Source: Sphagnum magellanicum
Lineage: Eukaryota > Streptophyta > Sphagnopsida > Sphagnales > Sphagnaceae
DNA length: 64,000 nt
NCBI GenBank assembly: GCA_021904315.1
Contig: CM038921.1
Location: 14,854,590 to 14,918,589 of the forward strand
Direction of reading: 5' to 3'
Within the stretch, counting starts at the first letter, position 1. Every line of letters starts with the position of its first letter. Made by a program: the position numbers and the translations under genes. Shown one piece after another: positions 49,944 through 62,950 of the stretch. A model generated the notes under the pieces. The model saw only the letters and a program-made list of their open reading frames with translations, was not told the origin of the DNA and made no database searches.

Positions 49944-50560
49944 ACACATTCAACAACGGGCCAATGTTTACGTCGACTGACCATCTGACATGGTCAAACA
50001 CGACGCCACTGTATAAAGGGAGATGCAAAACTGCAACATTGCATGTCTTTGAACAACCATGTTTTTATTGAATAACTGTGTTGTCTTTAAATATTCGATA
50101 CATATATTAATTTAATTTTTTTCATTTCTTCTTCTATTGCACATTAAACAAATGGCCCACATTTACTTTGACCGACAGTGAAAAAACTGAGACGTCTAAC
50201 ATGATGCCGATATGAAGGCAGAATCAACGTCCCTTGTCTTGGAATAACTCTGTTTTTCATTGAGCACTTATCTTGTCCTTTTTCAATGTATGAAAAGTGC
50301 TTTACATTCTTCTTATTTTGCACATTTAAGAAAGGGCCCACAGTCCACCTCTGCTTAGAGGGAAAGTTTGACACATCTAACATCATGCCAGTGGCCACGT
50401 GAACGCAGACAAGAAATCAGAATGTTGTGTAATGTCACGTGTGTTTGAGCGACCATGTCTTTCATTGCGTAATTGTCAAGTGCTCGTTTTCTGTGCATTA
50501 ACTTCTTCTTCTTCTTGTGCACATTGACAAAAGGGCCCACAGAATGCCCATTATCAAATC
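49944..50560. repeat. tandem array of about 180-200-bp units, four copies
   Basis: CACATTNAANAAANGGCCCAC recurs at about 49945, 50141, 50321 and 50520. Each is followed by a GTCNAACANGATGCC-like stretch and a CTTTGANCAACCATGTTTTTCATTGA stretch in the same order. Divergence is moderate. Short minus-strand frames starting GPFVNVHK or GPFLNVQN come from the repeat. Confidence 0.7.
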
Positions 50561-50659
50561 GTAGTTGACTAACCCATGCTTAATATTGGGTAATTGATGG
50601 ATTCCTCTTTTTGGGTCATGCCTTTCAAGCGAGTTTCGAATTATTACTTGTATTCTTAT

Positions 50660-51525
50660 TTTAAGTGTGCTTGGACCGTTGGACGTCATCTATTTCTCAC
50701 CATAAGGTCACCATAAGGTCCAAGTAACTTAACGAATTTTAAGGTGTCATTGGGTGTCATCTATTTCTCATCATAAGGTCCAACCTACTTTAAAACTTTT
50801 TTGTGGGCTTGGACGTCATCTATTTCTTACTGGATGGTCACCAATGACCATCAGTGTTTTCTTTTTGGGCGAATTTTCAAATTGTGGCAACAGAAATTGA
50901 TTCCAGTGCGAATTCTACTAAGGGTTGCTTTAAAAATATACAAAAAAGTAGCCATTTTTTGAGGGAAAAAAATTAGAAGTCACTAGTTTAGACAATGATT
51001 TCATGTAACTCGCCAGACCTAGGCAGGATTCCAAAAAAACATATACTGTCCTATCTCTAGCCAAATTTGGCTCATTCCACCTGCAGATGATTGCATGTCC
51101 ACCTACTTGACAAAATTTCACAAAAAGGCCCTGGTCACCATAAGGAACAAGCTACTTAGTACCCTTTTAAAATATGCTTGGACCACTGGACGTCACCTAT
51201 TTCTCATCGTAGGGTCATCACACGGTCCAAGCTACTTAACAATTTTTTTTAAGTGTGTGTAGATGTCATCTATTTCGCACCACAATGTCACCAATGACAC
51301 TAAGGTCCAAGCTACTTCACAAAATTTTCATGTGTGCTCTCACAATCATCTATTTCTCACTGTATGATCACCAAGATCATAAGGTCCCCAATTTTTTAAG
51401 GTGTGCTTCAACCTCATCTATTTCTCACCATAAGGTGGTCTCCAATGATGATAGGGTCCAAGCTACCGATCACTTTTCCAGGTCTTTTGGAAGTCATCTA
51501 TTTCTCACCATAAAGTCTAAATGTC
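50660..51525. repeat. array of CATCTATTTCTCACCATAAGG units
   Basis: CATCTATTTCTCACCATAAGG or near variants occur about nine times between 50688 and 51515. They alternate with AAGGTCCAAGCTACTTAAC and GTGCTTGGAC blocks at spacings of roughly 70-130 bp. One spacer (50880-51130) is longer and unrelated. Confidence 0.7.
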
Positions 51526-51584
51526 GGGCCACACTTGGAGATAGCCATTTTTTCAATTTTCCCCTCACGTCTAGAAAAGTGGTA

Positions 51585-51592
51585 CTTATTAC
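51585..51592. repeat. 8-bp target duplication (left) of the long hAT element
   Basis: CTTATTAC, matching GTTATTAC at 58453-58460 in seven of eight positions. Confidence 0.6.
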
Positions 51593-52609
51593 CAGTGTGG
51601 GGTGGGTATTTGTTTTTTTTTTTGGTAATAGTTGGGTCTGGGCATTTGAAAATAAAAATTTCAAAGAATCACCTGGTCCGGTTTTTTAATTTTAAAAATA
51701 TATAAAAAACTGCCCGGGTCTAGGTTTTAGAAACCCAAAGAGGGGCAGTTATGAAGTGGGGGCAGGCATTAGAGGCGGTGATTAGCCAAGTATAAAGCCT
51801 GGTTCTTTGATAGAAACCCAGATGGGTACACTCCAGTTCTTTTATTAGGGTTTCTGTAAGACCCCTTTAAAAGACATGTCAGGTCTTTAATCCTTATTTT
51901 TTTAAACTCACAATAATGCAAGAGTTTTGTTTTGAAGTTGCAATATGTAGCTCAACTACAAGTGTTGAAGGTAGAATGCAAAACAAAATCTCAAAAAAGA
52001 TTTTCATGGTTGCCATTGAAATCAAAAAACTAACTAACCCCACAAAAACTCCAAAAACAAATGGCAATAATTTTATTTTCAAATTGCAAAAGGCAACACA
52101 ATTACAAGTTTGAAAGGTAAAGTGCAATATAAAATCTCAAAGGGGATTGTCATGGTTTCCATTGAAGTTAAAATCCTAAAATCCAACAATTGATTAAGTT
52201 TAGAAAAACTCCAAAAAAGTGAATTGTGAAGGTTAAATTTATGTCATGTTTCATGTTTCTAAGTCATAAGCAAGTCTTTTAAGCCTTTCCATTCCATCTT
52301 CCACTTAACCTTTGATTCACACACACACATTTTAGCTTGGATAAGTAAAAACAAAAACACACATTAAACTCACACAATTACATTGAGACTGATTGAAGAC
52401 ACAAACACACTGAAAAAATAAGGATTATAAACCTAAAAACACGAAACAGACATAATGAAAACATGAACACTGAAAACACAAAAACACAATACAAAAAAAC
52501 TAAAAACATATGCATTGAAGACACAATGACAAAAGACATAACTAAGATTGAAAATATAGTGACATTGAAGACATAACTAGGACACTAAAGACACAAAGAT
52601 AGAAGATAG

Positions 52610-52995
52610 GATGTATTTAAGACATAAGACCCCTAAAAGACAGTAAGACAAAAAAGACTGTTGGTAGATGGCCCAATGGACTTAGGACAAAAGACCCTCA
52701 AAAGACACAAAGACAAAAGAGAGACTATTAGTAGAAGCCCCAATGGACTTAGGACAAAAGACCCCCAGAAGACCCCCAGAAGACATAAAGACAAAAAAAA
52801 ATGTTGGTAGAAGGCCCAATGGACTTAGGATAGAAGATCCCTAAAAGACTAAAGACAAATGAGACTATTGGCAAAAGGCTTGATGGATTGAGGATAGAAG
52901 ACAAAAAATTTCAAAAGACAGAAAAATAAAAGAAATTATTAGTAAAAGACACTTAGGACTTAGGACAATCCACACAAAAACACTTCAAACTAAAC
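52610..52995. repeat. 65-76-bp tandem repeat inside the hAT element
   Basis: CCCAATGGACTTAGGACAAAAGACC-type units recur at about 52672, 52739, 52815 and (diverged) 52880, each followed by AAAGACAAAARRGACTNTTGGTAGAAG. The left flank (52330-52560) is rich in ACACAAACACAC and GAAAACACA simple sequence. Confidence 0.7.
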
Positions 52996-53204
52996 ACAAA
53001 AACACAAAAACATGTAAAAGGGACTTGGGACTTTGGATTGAAGACACAAAAACATTTAAGACTTAGGTTTGAAGAAACAAAAACAAAAGAAACAATGATA
53101 GAAGCCACTTAGGACTTAGGGTTTGACTACCACTAAAAAGGCAAACATAATTATAAGGCGTTCGCAAATTTAAATGGAATCATAAAACAACTACCAAAAT
53201 TTAA

Positions 53205-54024
53205 TGTCACAACCCCACTTTGGGCAAATTGGGAGAATGCAACTCCCACTCCCAAAAGTGGGAGACTAGGAGTCCTCCGGGACTCTCGAAAACTCAGAAG
53301 AAGATTTGAGGGGTCAAATCTCCTTGCATTGGTGCGCTCTTTATGTCATTGAAAAGGTCTTGAAGTGTAGATGTCCAAAATGACCTCGCATGAGCCATTT
53401 GGACATTTGCAGCCCAAGTTATGGGCAAAAGAAGGGCCGAGAGTCAAATTGACAATTTGACTCCCGACCACTAAAAGTCGAGAATCGACCTCTTCCCGAT
53501 GTTCGATTCTAGAGTGTGACATGGCGTTGAAAAGCTCTCGAGGAGAGCTACAACTTTGGTTTAGACCTCGTCTTGATCGGACTCTGCAGTCGGGAGTTAT
53601 GAGCTCCCGAATTCCTGGGACTCCAACCCGAGACAATTTCGGGACTCCAACTTAGGAATCTTGGGAAAAAGTGCCATTTGGATGTAGCCTCGATGGAGAG
53701 CTGCAGAGAATACTATATGGGGGAAGGTGATGGCTTCCCCTGAGTCCGAGCTGTGGTGAGTTTTGTGCGTCAAAGTGCCCGTGGCTTGTCCTCACACCTA
53801 AGGGTGTTCCCGAATGCTAACTAACCCTCTTGTGGTTGGTTTTGGATGCAGATTCAAGCTTGATAATCTAGTCCCACGTCCTAGTCTAATCCCGGGACTT
53901 CTAACACACCCCTCTACCCCCTTTTAGTGCTAGAAGTCGGGAGCGTCCCTCAAGTCCCAACTTTCCACAACTCTACATAGTTAGACCCTCAAGTGGGTTC
54001 AACAAGGGACTTGGGAGTGTGTCA
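53205..54024 (-). mobile_element. solo LTR, copy B (820 bp), same family as copy A, inverted
   Basis: On the plus strand it starts TGTCACAACCCC and ends GGGAGTGTGTCA, with TTTAA on both sides (53200-53204 and 54025-54029). Its reverse complement aligns end to end with 30178-30995. It lies inside the long hAT element, just beyond the transposase C terminus, so it inserted after the hAT element did. Confidence 0.88.
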
Positions 54025-54075
54025 TTTAACACCTAACAAATGCTTCCATTCATCATTTTCAACCTAGCATAGAAC

Positions 54076-54740
54076 ATGGACAAGCCACTTCACATAAGAA
54101 ACATATGGAATTTAAAAGCACAATGCAAATCCAACGAATTTTCATCGTTGACTTGGTCTTCAAATTCAGTTTCCAACTCTACCATCAAATCAAATTCTAC
54201 CTCACATGCAAATGCAACATCAATGTGTTTCAAACAACCAATCCATGAATCAAATGGCCAATTTTTATGGACAAATGTTAACTTGTCCGTATTCTTCATT
54301 TGAAGACGACATTTTTAAAGCGCAATCAAAATGCCAACAATAAAAAAATTGTGCTCTATCTTTATTTAGCTAGTTGGGATGCCATGTATGTGTCTTGCTA
54401 ATATAACAAGTGTTGGAAACTTGTTTTGTTCTTTACACCACTAAAATAAAAGGCATTTGTAGCCTTCAACATCAACTGGATACTAATGGAATCCAATAAG
54501 TTCTTTTGACACGAGGTCCCTGTAAATGTTTACATTTGTTGAAATGGTTTGAAATTTTTTTTTGGCATTGCCTTGAGATTGTAATCTTCAACTTCTTCAA
54601 GACTAGTAGGCATCAACAACTTGGTTATCTCTATTAATAAAGGCAACAAAAGCTGCCAATCATATTCATCAACAATAACAATAACATTTTCACAACCTAA
54701 AAAAACAGTATTCAACTTCATATTCTCTTAAACCTTGGAT
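54076..54740 (-). pseudogene. hAT transposase C-terminal region relic
   Basis: The minus strand reads, with stops, CKEQNKFPTLVILARHIHGI, IEHNFFIVGILIALKMSSSN, then NTDKLTFVHKNWPFDSWIGC. This is the hAT dimerisation region (the usual W....fP.la..A...L.i..sS...ER.FS..g.......R..L..dn...li...n). NTDKLTFVHKNW and its following 50 residues are in one open frame (54299-54090). Confidence 0.75.
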
Positions 54741-55279
54741 TAAGCATTTGAGCTAGCATGTTATGGCCCCTTTTCCTATCATATGCATGCATAAAAGAGA
54801 TAAAATGTAGAAGAACCTCCAAAATCTTTCGCTTCATGCAAAACCACGAGCTCCTTTAATTCATGATTTAAAAAGTCCTCTTCCACAAAGCTATCAAAAA
54901 AAGGTTGGAATGTCAATTATTCCCAAATCTCCTAACACCTGGATGTAACAAATTGCAAGGCATTTGAACGCAGTTAGCATCCCCAACTTTAATTCAAAAC
55001 ACAACCACTAACAATTGAAGATAAGACTTTCACCACAATTTCACATATGGCCCCTATTCTTGGAGATGGTACACAAGATTATAATGCCACAAATTGTGTG
55101 TTATAGCATAGTGTAATGGCACTTCGAAAAGTTAAAACATCTTGGAAGAATAAAACTCAGCTTACAAATTTGTTATAAATAACAAAAACAAAAAAAGGCA
55201 CAATCATGCACTTGACATGCACAAGCATAAAAACAGTCAAGAAGCATAAACAAAAAGACTTACCTTGTTTTCACAAGCA

Positions 55280-56043
55280 TGTTTAGCTTTATGGGGTGCA
55301 ACCTTAATTAAATACAAGCTTTGTCCCATGTTTGCCTACCTTTGCCTAATTTTTTGGGCCATGCAATGCATGTTTATAAAGAAGATTACACTGCCTTTAT
55401 AGATGCCAAAGGTAGACCAACAAACATTTTTTCATCTGCAATAGCATATTGGCATACTTTGGACAATGCATGCCCAAAGTAAATGCCATCAAATGGCTCC
55501 ACCAAGCCTAAATTATTGCATGATACAATAGAAGTTAGGCCCTTACACATGTCTACAAGTTGGACCTTTCATCTTTAACAAATGCAAGAATTTTCTAGGT
55601 TAAGGGAAGCTTGTCCAATAGTTCTTGCAATTTAAGAGCCATTGCAACACCGCTCATGTCTGAAACTTCAAACTACCTAAGGGTGACATGTTTCGCCTCC
55701 CAATCACTTGAAATAAAATTCATCGCAATAGCAAAAACATCCCTTGCTCCTTTTGACATCCATAAATCAAAAATGCAAGTGGTTGATATATAATTAACTA
55801 ATGTTGGTTGCACATAAGTGGTCATAGTTTTTTCAACCAAACCTCATAGAGTTTCTTCAGCAAAACTCTTCTTGGATGGGAATAGAAGTGAAGGACATAG
55901 CCTATGGGTGTTTCCATGCTATGATGTAGACAAAAAGTAATCATAGTTTGACATTTTTCATTAGAACACATTTTTAACGTGTCTTTATAAATATTTGGAA
56001 AAGGTTTTATTGATGAAAATGTGCAATTAAAGGTGGATAACAT
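55280..56043 (-). pseudogene. hAT transposase core relic (DUF659-like)
   Basis: On the minus strand: TYVQPTLVNY, FDLWMSKGARDVFAIAMNFI, SSDWEAKHVTLRQFEVSDMS, GVAMALKLQELLDKL, FVKDERSNLQT (about 55820-55560), then KMFVGLPLASIKAV and KKLGKGRQTWDKACI near 55420-55320. The blocks are in the usual order of plant DUF659/hAT transposases. Frameshifts separate them. Confidence 0.8.
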
Positions 56044-56783
56044 CCTAAATTATCATAATATTATGAAATTGGTGCACATATCAACAATTCATTTGTCAAT
56101 TGAAGTACATTTTAAATTTGCAATAATGTGTCACAAACACTGCAATGTAAGAAAAAGACTATGAAATATTAGTTTTAATGAGAATTTGTTTATGAAACTT
56201 TGAACATACAAAGAGACCACCATAATGAATAACCTTCCACCAAAAAAATTTCAATTTGTCATAAAGTCAAAAAGTTTAGATTAGATGATACAAGAATATT
56301 CAATAGTATATTATGTTATTGTAATGTTGATGATTATGATATTTGTAAGTTGTAAAATGTTTTTCCATTAAAGATGTAATTGGGTTGAATGTTGTCTTTA
56401 TCATTCTACAAGAATAAAGTGGAAATTTAAAATGAATGAAAATGGTATTCTGTTGTTAAATAAGGTGTTTTAAATAACATTTATAAAATTATTGGTGTAC
56501 ACTTACATAAAAACACAATTATGAATCAATTTCATATTCATGGTTTACATAATTGGTCTTATTTTTACAGCCCAAATCAATTCAATGCAATTTCTAAAAA
56601 AATTCAAAATGAGTGATTACACCGTACCATGGAAACACACCTATACACCAACCTCTAAAACCAAATTGATTCAATAATCTTCATAGGCATCAAATCTTTA
56701 ATCACAAATAACATTAGATCTTCCAAAAAAACAACTTGAATTACATCATCTTTCTTGAATTTACTAACAAAAAAAAAAAAAAA

Positions 56784-57113
56784 CTAGAAATTGCAAAAGG
56801 AGATACATGTGTGCCCTCTTTTTAGTGAACTCATGATGAAGTGGAGATCTTGGGGCAAGGTTTGTTGGGTTTTCCAACAATTTTTGCAACAAAGTAGAAT
56901 GGTCAAATTTGACATGTTCATGGTTATTATGCCATTAGATTTATGGTATGCAATTAGGCCCTTCCTACATCTTGTGCGCATGGCCAAGAATTCAGGAGGA
57001 ATTATTTCATTGTGGCAAATAATGCATCTTATAATTTGGTTTTCAAAAAGGTTGACAAGTTGATTAGCATTCACCTTGAAAAATGCCCATGTGATTGAAT
57101 TGTAGTAGTGCAA
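56784..57113 (-). pseudogene. hAT transposase N-terminal BED-type zinc finger relic
   Basis: A 109-residue minus-strand frame reads ITWAFFKVNANQLVNLFENQ, CIICHNEI, RKGLIAYHKSNGIITMNMSN. The CxxC pair, then a KGLI-Y-SNGI-TM block, matches the BED-finger region of plant hAT transposases, with the last His position lost. It lies upstream of the core relic with about 0.75 kb of AT-rich sequence between. Confidence 0.6.
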
Positions 57114-57449
57114 CTTCCAATCTCTATTTCAGCAAGTTCCCAAGTGTGTTTCAACAACATATTATTCATCAACACCATCAACATCGACATCATTAGCTGG
57201 AATCTCCATCTCGAACCCAGTTTCATGCAAAGGTTGCACATCGCCAACATTTTAGTTGCTGTCATATCCTGCAACTACTAGGAGAACTTCATCAATGGAA
57301 TTGATGTTGTGAAACATTATAGAAGAAACCATCAAAACAACAAAACTTAGCACTATAGTAACAAAAGCAAAACAATAACAAGAATGGGATAGGATACATG
57401 TTTAGGGTTTAAAGGATATGGAAAGGGATTACAGCTCCACGATGATAAC

Positions 57450-57870
57450 AAAGTTGAAAATGCCACCTAGTGCGCAGCTTCATGCCTTAGCCATAACGAT
57501 TAAAATTTAAGGTGATGAGGCAACAAGCAATGGCACAAAGAAGGAGATGATGAAAGCACATTGGACGACACGATTAGAAGAAGGAAATGGTAATATAATA
57601 TTGGAAAATGCAATCAGATTGACATTAGTAGTAACAATTGTGCGAATGTGAAAAATCAAAGTTGAATATGCCACCCATGCAACTTCACACCTCAACCATG
57701 ATGGTTCTAGCTTAAGGTAATGAGGCAACATGCAATGGCACAAAGAAACAAATGACAAAATCACACTTGACAATGTAATTCGCAAAAGAAGGAAATGATA
57801 ATATGAAACAAGACAACATAATCAAATCAACAACAATAGCAACAAGTGTGCGAATGTGAGAATTCATCAA
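57450..57870. repeat. tandem duplication of about 207 bp near the right end of the hAT element
   Basis: AAAGTTGAAAATGCCACC at about 57452 and AAAGTTGAATATGCCACCC at about 57659 begin two copies. Both contain GGTRATGAGGCAACANGCAA, TGGCACAAAGAA and GTGCGAATGTGA in the same order. Confidence 0.75.
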
Positions 57871-58460
57871 ACATCACAAGGCGAAACCATCAATTAGAGA
57901 GCAAAAAACACAACAAAGAGGAAAGTAGAAAGAATTTACCTTCGTCAAGCTCATTAACACTTATATGTTGATGTTGCTCCATGTTCCCAATTCACCTTTA
58001 AAAGTTCTTAGGCATATTCATGAACATAAATGTGCAAGTCGACAACGCAATGTGAACATTGCAAACATCAAAAGACAAAAAGTGGCAACCATGGATAAAT
58101 CAAAAGATCATGAAATGATGCAAGCTACATCACACAAATGACACACAAACAAGACTGAACTACTTTAACCCTAACCTTAACTATAGTTTCCTCTGGGTAT
58201 GAAAAGGATATGGAGCCATGTTTTTTAGAGACACCCTGTACTCGTAGTCTCCTCGAATAGGGTTTAGTTATGGATAATTAAAATTCTTAAATCACCAATT
58301 ATGATGGGGGGCAGGTGTTAACTTCTAGAAAATGTTGGGTAGGAAAGGGGTTCGGGTTTTTGAAAAAGTAAAACCCGATGGGTATATATGCATATACCTG
58401 ATCTAATACTTGGTTAATATTCAATAAAAAAACAAATATCCACCCCACACCAGTTATTAC

Positions 58461-61400
58461 ATTAGAATTAACTACCACTAATTTTTTATCTCCCTCTTAA
58501 TTTTTTGTCTCTTCCTTGTCCACACCTACAACTTTAAAGCAGTAGATAGTTTATTTTTGTTGAATTGAGTTGCTGCAAAGTTGCAGTCACTCCATCTCAT
58601 GATGTTGTGTACCTTCATGTTTTTTCCATCAAGATGAGAGTCACCTTCCATTCTCCTTCTCCACGCCTTGTTAAGCTTCTTCTTCTCTGAACTCTAGAAT
58701 ACAACCTACTTCATCTCCAACGCATAATGAACAAATGAAAATAATACAAATTTGTCTATATGTTTTTGATACTAATGCAATTTTTAGTGTTGCATTTTGT
58801 TTGATGCATGAATTTATTTGACAAATGCAATTTAATGAAGATGGATTACTTACTTGGATTCTTGTTGCTATATTTTGGATCCATGTTCTTGTTTGTTGTT
58901 GTTGTTGTGACACAAGACTACAATTGTTGGTGAGGGTGCAACGAATTTGAATGTGAGTTGTTGCTATGAGAAACATCACTCCCATTTGCTTTTGTTGCTA
59001 CAAATGACATTGTTCCCATTTGCTACAAGGGAGAGCTAATGTCTACATTGCTACAAGTCCAAGAGAGCGACAAAATATGGGTAATAGGAGCAAAGGTGGT
59101 AGGTAGGAGTGTTCGCAAAGGTCCAAGTGCATGTGTTAAAGTTATCTACAAATTATTTGGAGGTTTTTTTGGAGTTAACTACTTTTGGTGTTTTTTCAAA
59201 AAAATTCAGATTTTGTAGATTCAAAGGTAGGGAGAAAATTAATTAACTATGAGTTACCTTTCCTTTCCATGTAAACATCCACATAGGATTTAGAGGTACC
59301 TAACTTTGTATGTGTGGCCCCACCTTAAATAGATATTTTCATACTTGCATGAAGGCCTTTCAAAATAAAACCCATCTAGTACTTTGTACAAGGGTTGTTA
59401 GGAGGGATGTCCATGTGTTCGAGGTTGTTAATAATGTCTAGGCAAGAAATTTCTATCAACTGATTATGAACTGCCAACTTGGAAACCATTCAAGTAGATG
59501 GGTAAATGTTTCAATTAGCACCTATCAGAGGTAACTTGGAGTTATGACTTTTGGAACAATTGATTTCTTTTTTTTGGAATGTGAATGGGCTTTTTGGGCA
59601 AATGGCTTAACAAGGATGTAATCAATTGTCAGTTCTTCCCATACATTGGTTGTTACATCCTTACATCCCTCTTGCAGCCCTACCAACAATATTAGTTTTT
59701 TACATTTTTATCAAATTATATATTTTTTGGTTTGGATTTTTTTTTTCTAATGTTCTTTTGTGTTTTTTGAAGATTACTTGACATTTTTTTTTAATGTTGC
59801 TTGATGTTTTTTTAGTGTTGCCCAATGCCCCTTAACAATTTTCTAGCATTGTTCAACAAATCTCAACATTGTTTAGTGTTTTTTTTTTATAGCCTTTTAT
59901 ACCCCATCATTTTTTCGAAGCTTTCATCATCCTTTGGTGTTTTCTTGGGGTGCAAATGAGATCCAATGAGCCAATGACATTACTTTAAAAGAGGACTAAA
60001 TGTCTTTTTGCCCAAAAATAACTTTTCCATACAAATGAATTTTTGAACATTTTTTTTTTAACATTATAAATTTAATTTTTGTAGATTATAATAATTTTTT
60101 GAATACATTATTTAATAAGCTTCAAAATTATCTTTTCATTTGTAGCATTTGAATACATTTTGCAAAAGAAAATGTATGTTAAAGGTTGAATTTCCTAAAC
60201 AATTTCATCTGTATTCATAAAGTGTTGAAGTAGTTAGGTGCTTAAGACCTTAGTGTGTATCCATTAGGTCTTGGGTTGAATCCTTGATGCATGCATGCTT
60301 AAATGTATCTTGTACAAATGTAATTTACAAAACATGTACATCATGGTGAATATGCAAACATGTACATCATGCTTAGATGGTGTCAAAAAAATTTGTCAAC
60401 AAAATCGGGAGAAAAAAAAAAAAAAAATTAAATTTTTTCATTGCATGTAAATTTGTCACAACATGTTGTGACAAAAATGTAATCTGTGACTCCACAATCC
60501 AAAAAAAGGGGGGGGGGGGGGGGGGGTTATATGATGGTGTGGCATGTTATTCCATGTCATATTGATTTGGGACCTTGTATATCCATGTCATTATTTTTTA
60601 ATTAAAAATTATTTAATGCAACATGCAACTATTCAAAACAACTAAAAAACATTTCACTAAAAATGTCTTAATCAACTAGTCCTTTTATACCAAAACCATA
60701 CAAGTTGCATATTAGTTAATTTTGTCTTATTTCACTAAAAACCTAGTGAATTTAGGTAGTGGAAAAAAACAAGATTTCTTCTTGTGTCTGACCATTTTTA
60801 TGGCTTTTTAACAACACTAATATTTATTCACATGGATGACAACCATGAGATTTGAAGAAAACATTGTGCATAATAGTAAAGCAATATATGAAAATGATGA
60901 TCTAGGTCAAAAACAAACTCAATTTCTATAAAACTTGTGCACACATTGTCAATTAACACTTGGATCCCTAATAGTATCAAACTCCAATAATCAATACTAA
61001 AAACCACTGATGGTTAGTTCCCTTTTTTGTGGTTCCAAATTATTTTGAGGTTTTTCATAAAGTGAAATGTCAATGTATTAACATTGGAAAGAAAAAGCAT
61101 TCGCATCGTTATCAACAAAATTCATTACAACATTAAGGTTTTATAGTAGGCAGAACAAGAGCAACAAGCTTAATGAAATCTAAAATAGAAAATTCTTGTG
61201 ACAAGAAGGGGTTTATAAAAAGTTGCAAGGTTTAAAGGGCATTAAAAGTCAAACCCAAATTAGTTAAGTTTCTTAACATCATTTTGAACCTATCAATAAT
61301 AAGGAATTTAAAAAGCTTGTCCTTGCTATTGTAACCATATTTCCATATAACAATTGTGTACATAAGTATGTATCGGTACTTTTTTTCAATTTGCAACTCA

Positions 61401-61690
61401 ACTTGTCTTTACACATAGATTTGATGAAATGTAATGTATTTTAAGTTTCAAAGCACTTTCAACCTATTGGAACAAAAACATTGAACTTCACAAAACATGT
61501 GTACATGGGTGAACATGGAACATAATCTTGAATGTGTGCATGTTGTTGACCACACACACTAATGGCCTTGATTACCCATCTAAGTGAATCGCTTGTATAT
61601 TTGGGATGATAGACGAGGCTTTGCAATTGCAACTAGAGGTTCAACTTTTGGACAAATTGCTCCAAGGGTCTCCATCATGTTCATGTCTTG
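58461..61690. other. AT-rich intergenic, no gene seen
   Basis: Contains a run of 19 G at 60508-60526 preceded by seven A. Near 60740 lies a TTCACTAAAAACCTAGTGAA palindrome-like motif that resembles one at 6110. No gene was recognised. Confidence 0.45.
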
Positions 61691-61699
61691 AAGTTTAAT

Positions 61700-62950
61700 G
61701 TTTGGTTGTGGAGACCAATATGTTGTTTGTGCAAACGTTAGCTCTATCTACGCTGGTAGAGTATTTTGGCATTTACACAAAGCTTTTTGCCGAAACTGCC
61801 ACAGCGGTACCCAATCTGCCTACCAAAGAGCAATCCAGAAATGCACTTGAGCATCAATTCAAACCCAGCAGCGATGGAGGTGATCAGGATCGATCGACTC
61901 CTTTGTCACGGACTACGCAGCGGTCACTGTCGCTTCCTCCTTGGGTACCCACAAGGAGATCTAAGCAGATGAGGCGACTAGCATCAGCCCCTCGCAGACT
62001 TCAAGGAGAAGCAAAGCAGGATGGTCCTCCTCAAGCAGCTGCTGCAGGATTCGAAGGCTTGATATCCACAAGAATAAGCGGTTTCTCTTTGGTTCTAGTG
62101 CAAGCTGGTGCTTGCGCTGCAGGTATGCCTGCCTTCCGAATTGGTGATTGGTTTTTCTCAAGATAAGCATCTCACATGCCTAGTGACCTTTGTGTCAACC
62201 ACTCCACTGATCTTCAAGAGGCAATTCAGCTCTAACTCTCATTTTCGCTCTACATGGATGGTAGCAGGGCCTGGAGAAGGATTCCTTTCGGAGCTAGATG
62301 GCAATGCTAATTTGCAAGTAGGAGGCAAAGTTCCAAAGGTTGCAATTGCTTTGACTCGTTTCTCCATACTCGGGCTTCAGGCTCGAGCAGTTGGTGATAC
62401 ACGAGCTTGAGCAGTCATTCAACCATGACATTATATATCAAGGGAGATGGCCCACTATAGCTGCTCACACTGTACAGCTGCTTCAAAGTCATCCGTGTTC
62501 TAAAATAAAATATAGCCACCATAGTTATTCTCTACTGGATATGGTGGCAGCAGAAGTCTCTCATGCCACAATTGCAGTTGAGAAGCATCACAGATGGCAA
62601 GAACACCAGAGCAGTGCTTGGAGCAGCCGTATCATGGGTACTCCAGCTGTGCTCACAGGAATCCTGTGAGGAATGCACGTTGTTCTCTGTCCCAGGTACT
62701 GTGTGTGGAGAAGGGAGGAAAAAAAACATTCTTTTGCCTCAATCTCTACTCTGATGAAGAGAGCATCCAGTCAAACATTTTCTGTTTTGCAAGTAGAGAT
62801 GGAGACAGACAGATACACAAATGATGTTTGCTGGGTAGGCCTGCAGAAGATACCTGGTGGGAAAAAAGTAGAGCAAGTGCTGCGGGGGAGGCAGAAGAAG
62901 CAGCAGCAGCAGATGACATCCCATCATCCTCCTCTCATGATCACTCTCAG
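61700..62950 (+). other. probable 5' exons of an unrecognised gene
   Basis: From about 61800 the composition becomes GC-richer and open frames lengthen. A donor-like GCTGCAG|GTATGC lies at 62121. An exon-like stretch ends at 62950 with TCTCAG|GTATGT; in the frame that joins the next exon it reads WWEKSRASAAGEAEEAAAAD then DIPSSSSHDHSQ. The start codon and first exon cannot be fixed. I do not recognise the product. Confidence 0.3.

Larger units (their letters stand above)
51593..58452 (-). mobile_element. long decayed hAT transposon (6.86 kb) with a nested solo LTR
   Basis: The left end reads CAGTGTGGGGTGGGTATTTG followed by a T run. The reverse complement of the right end reads TGGTGTGGGGTGGATATTTG followed by a T run. 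The terminal inverted repeat is about 27 bp with few mismatches. Flanking 8-mers match at seven of eight positions. Inside, on the minus strand, are BED finger, DUF659-like core and C-terminal dimerisation remains of a hAT transposase (57113-54090). Removing the 820-bp solo LTR leaves about 6.0 kb. Many stops show it is dead. Confidence 0.72.
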
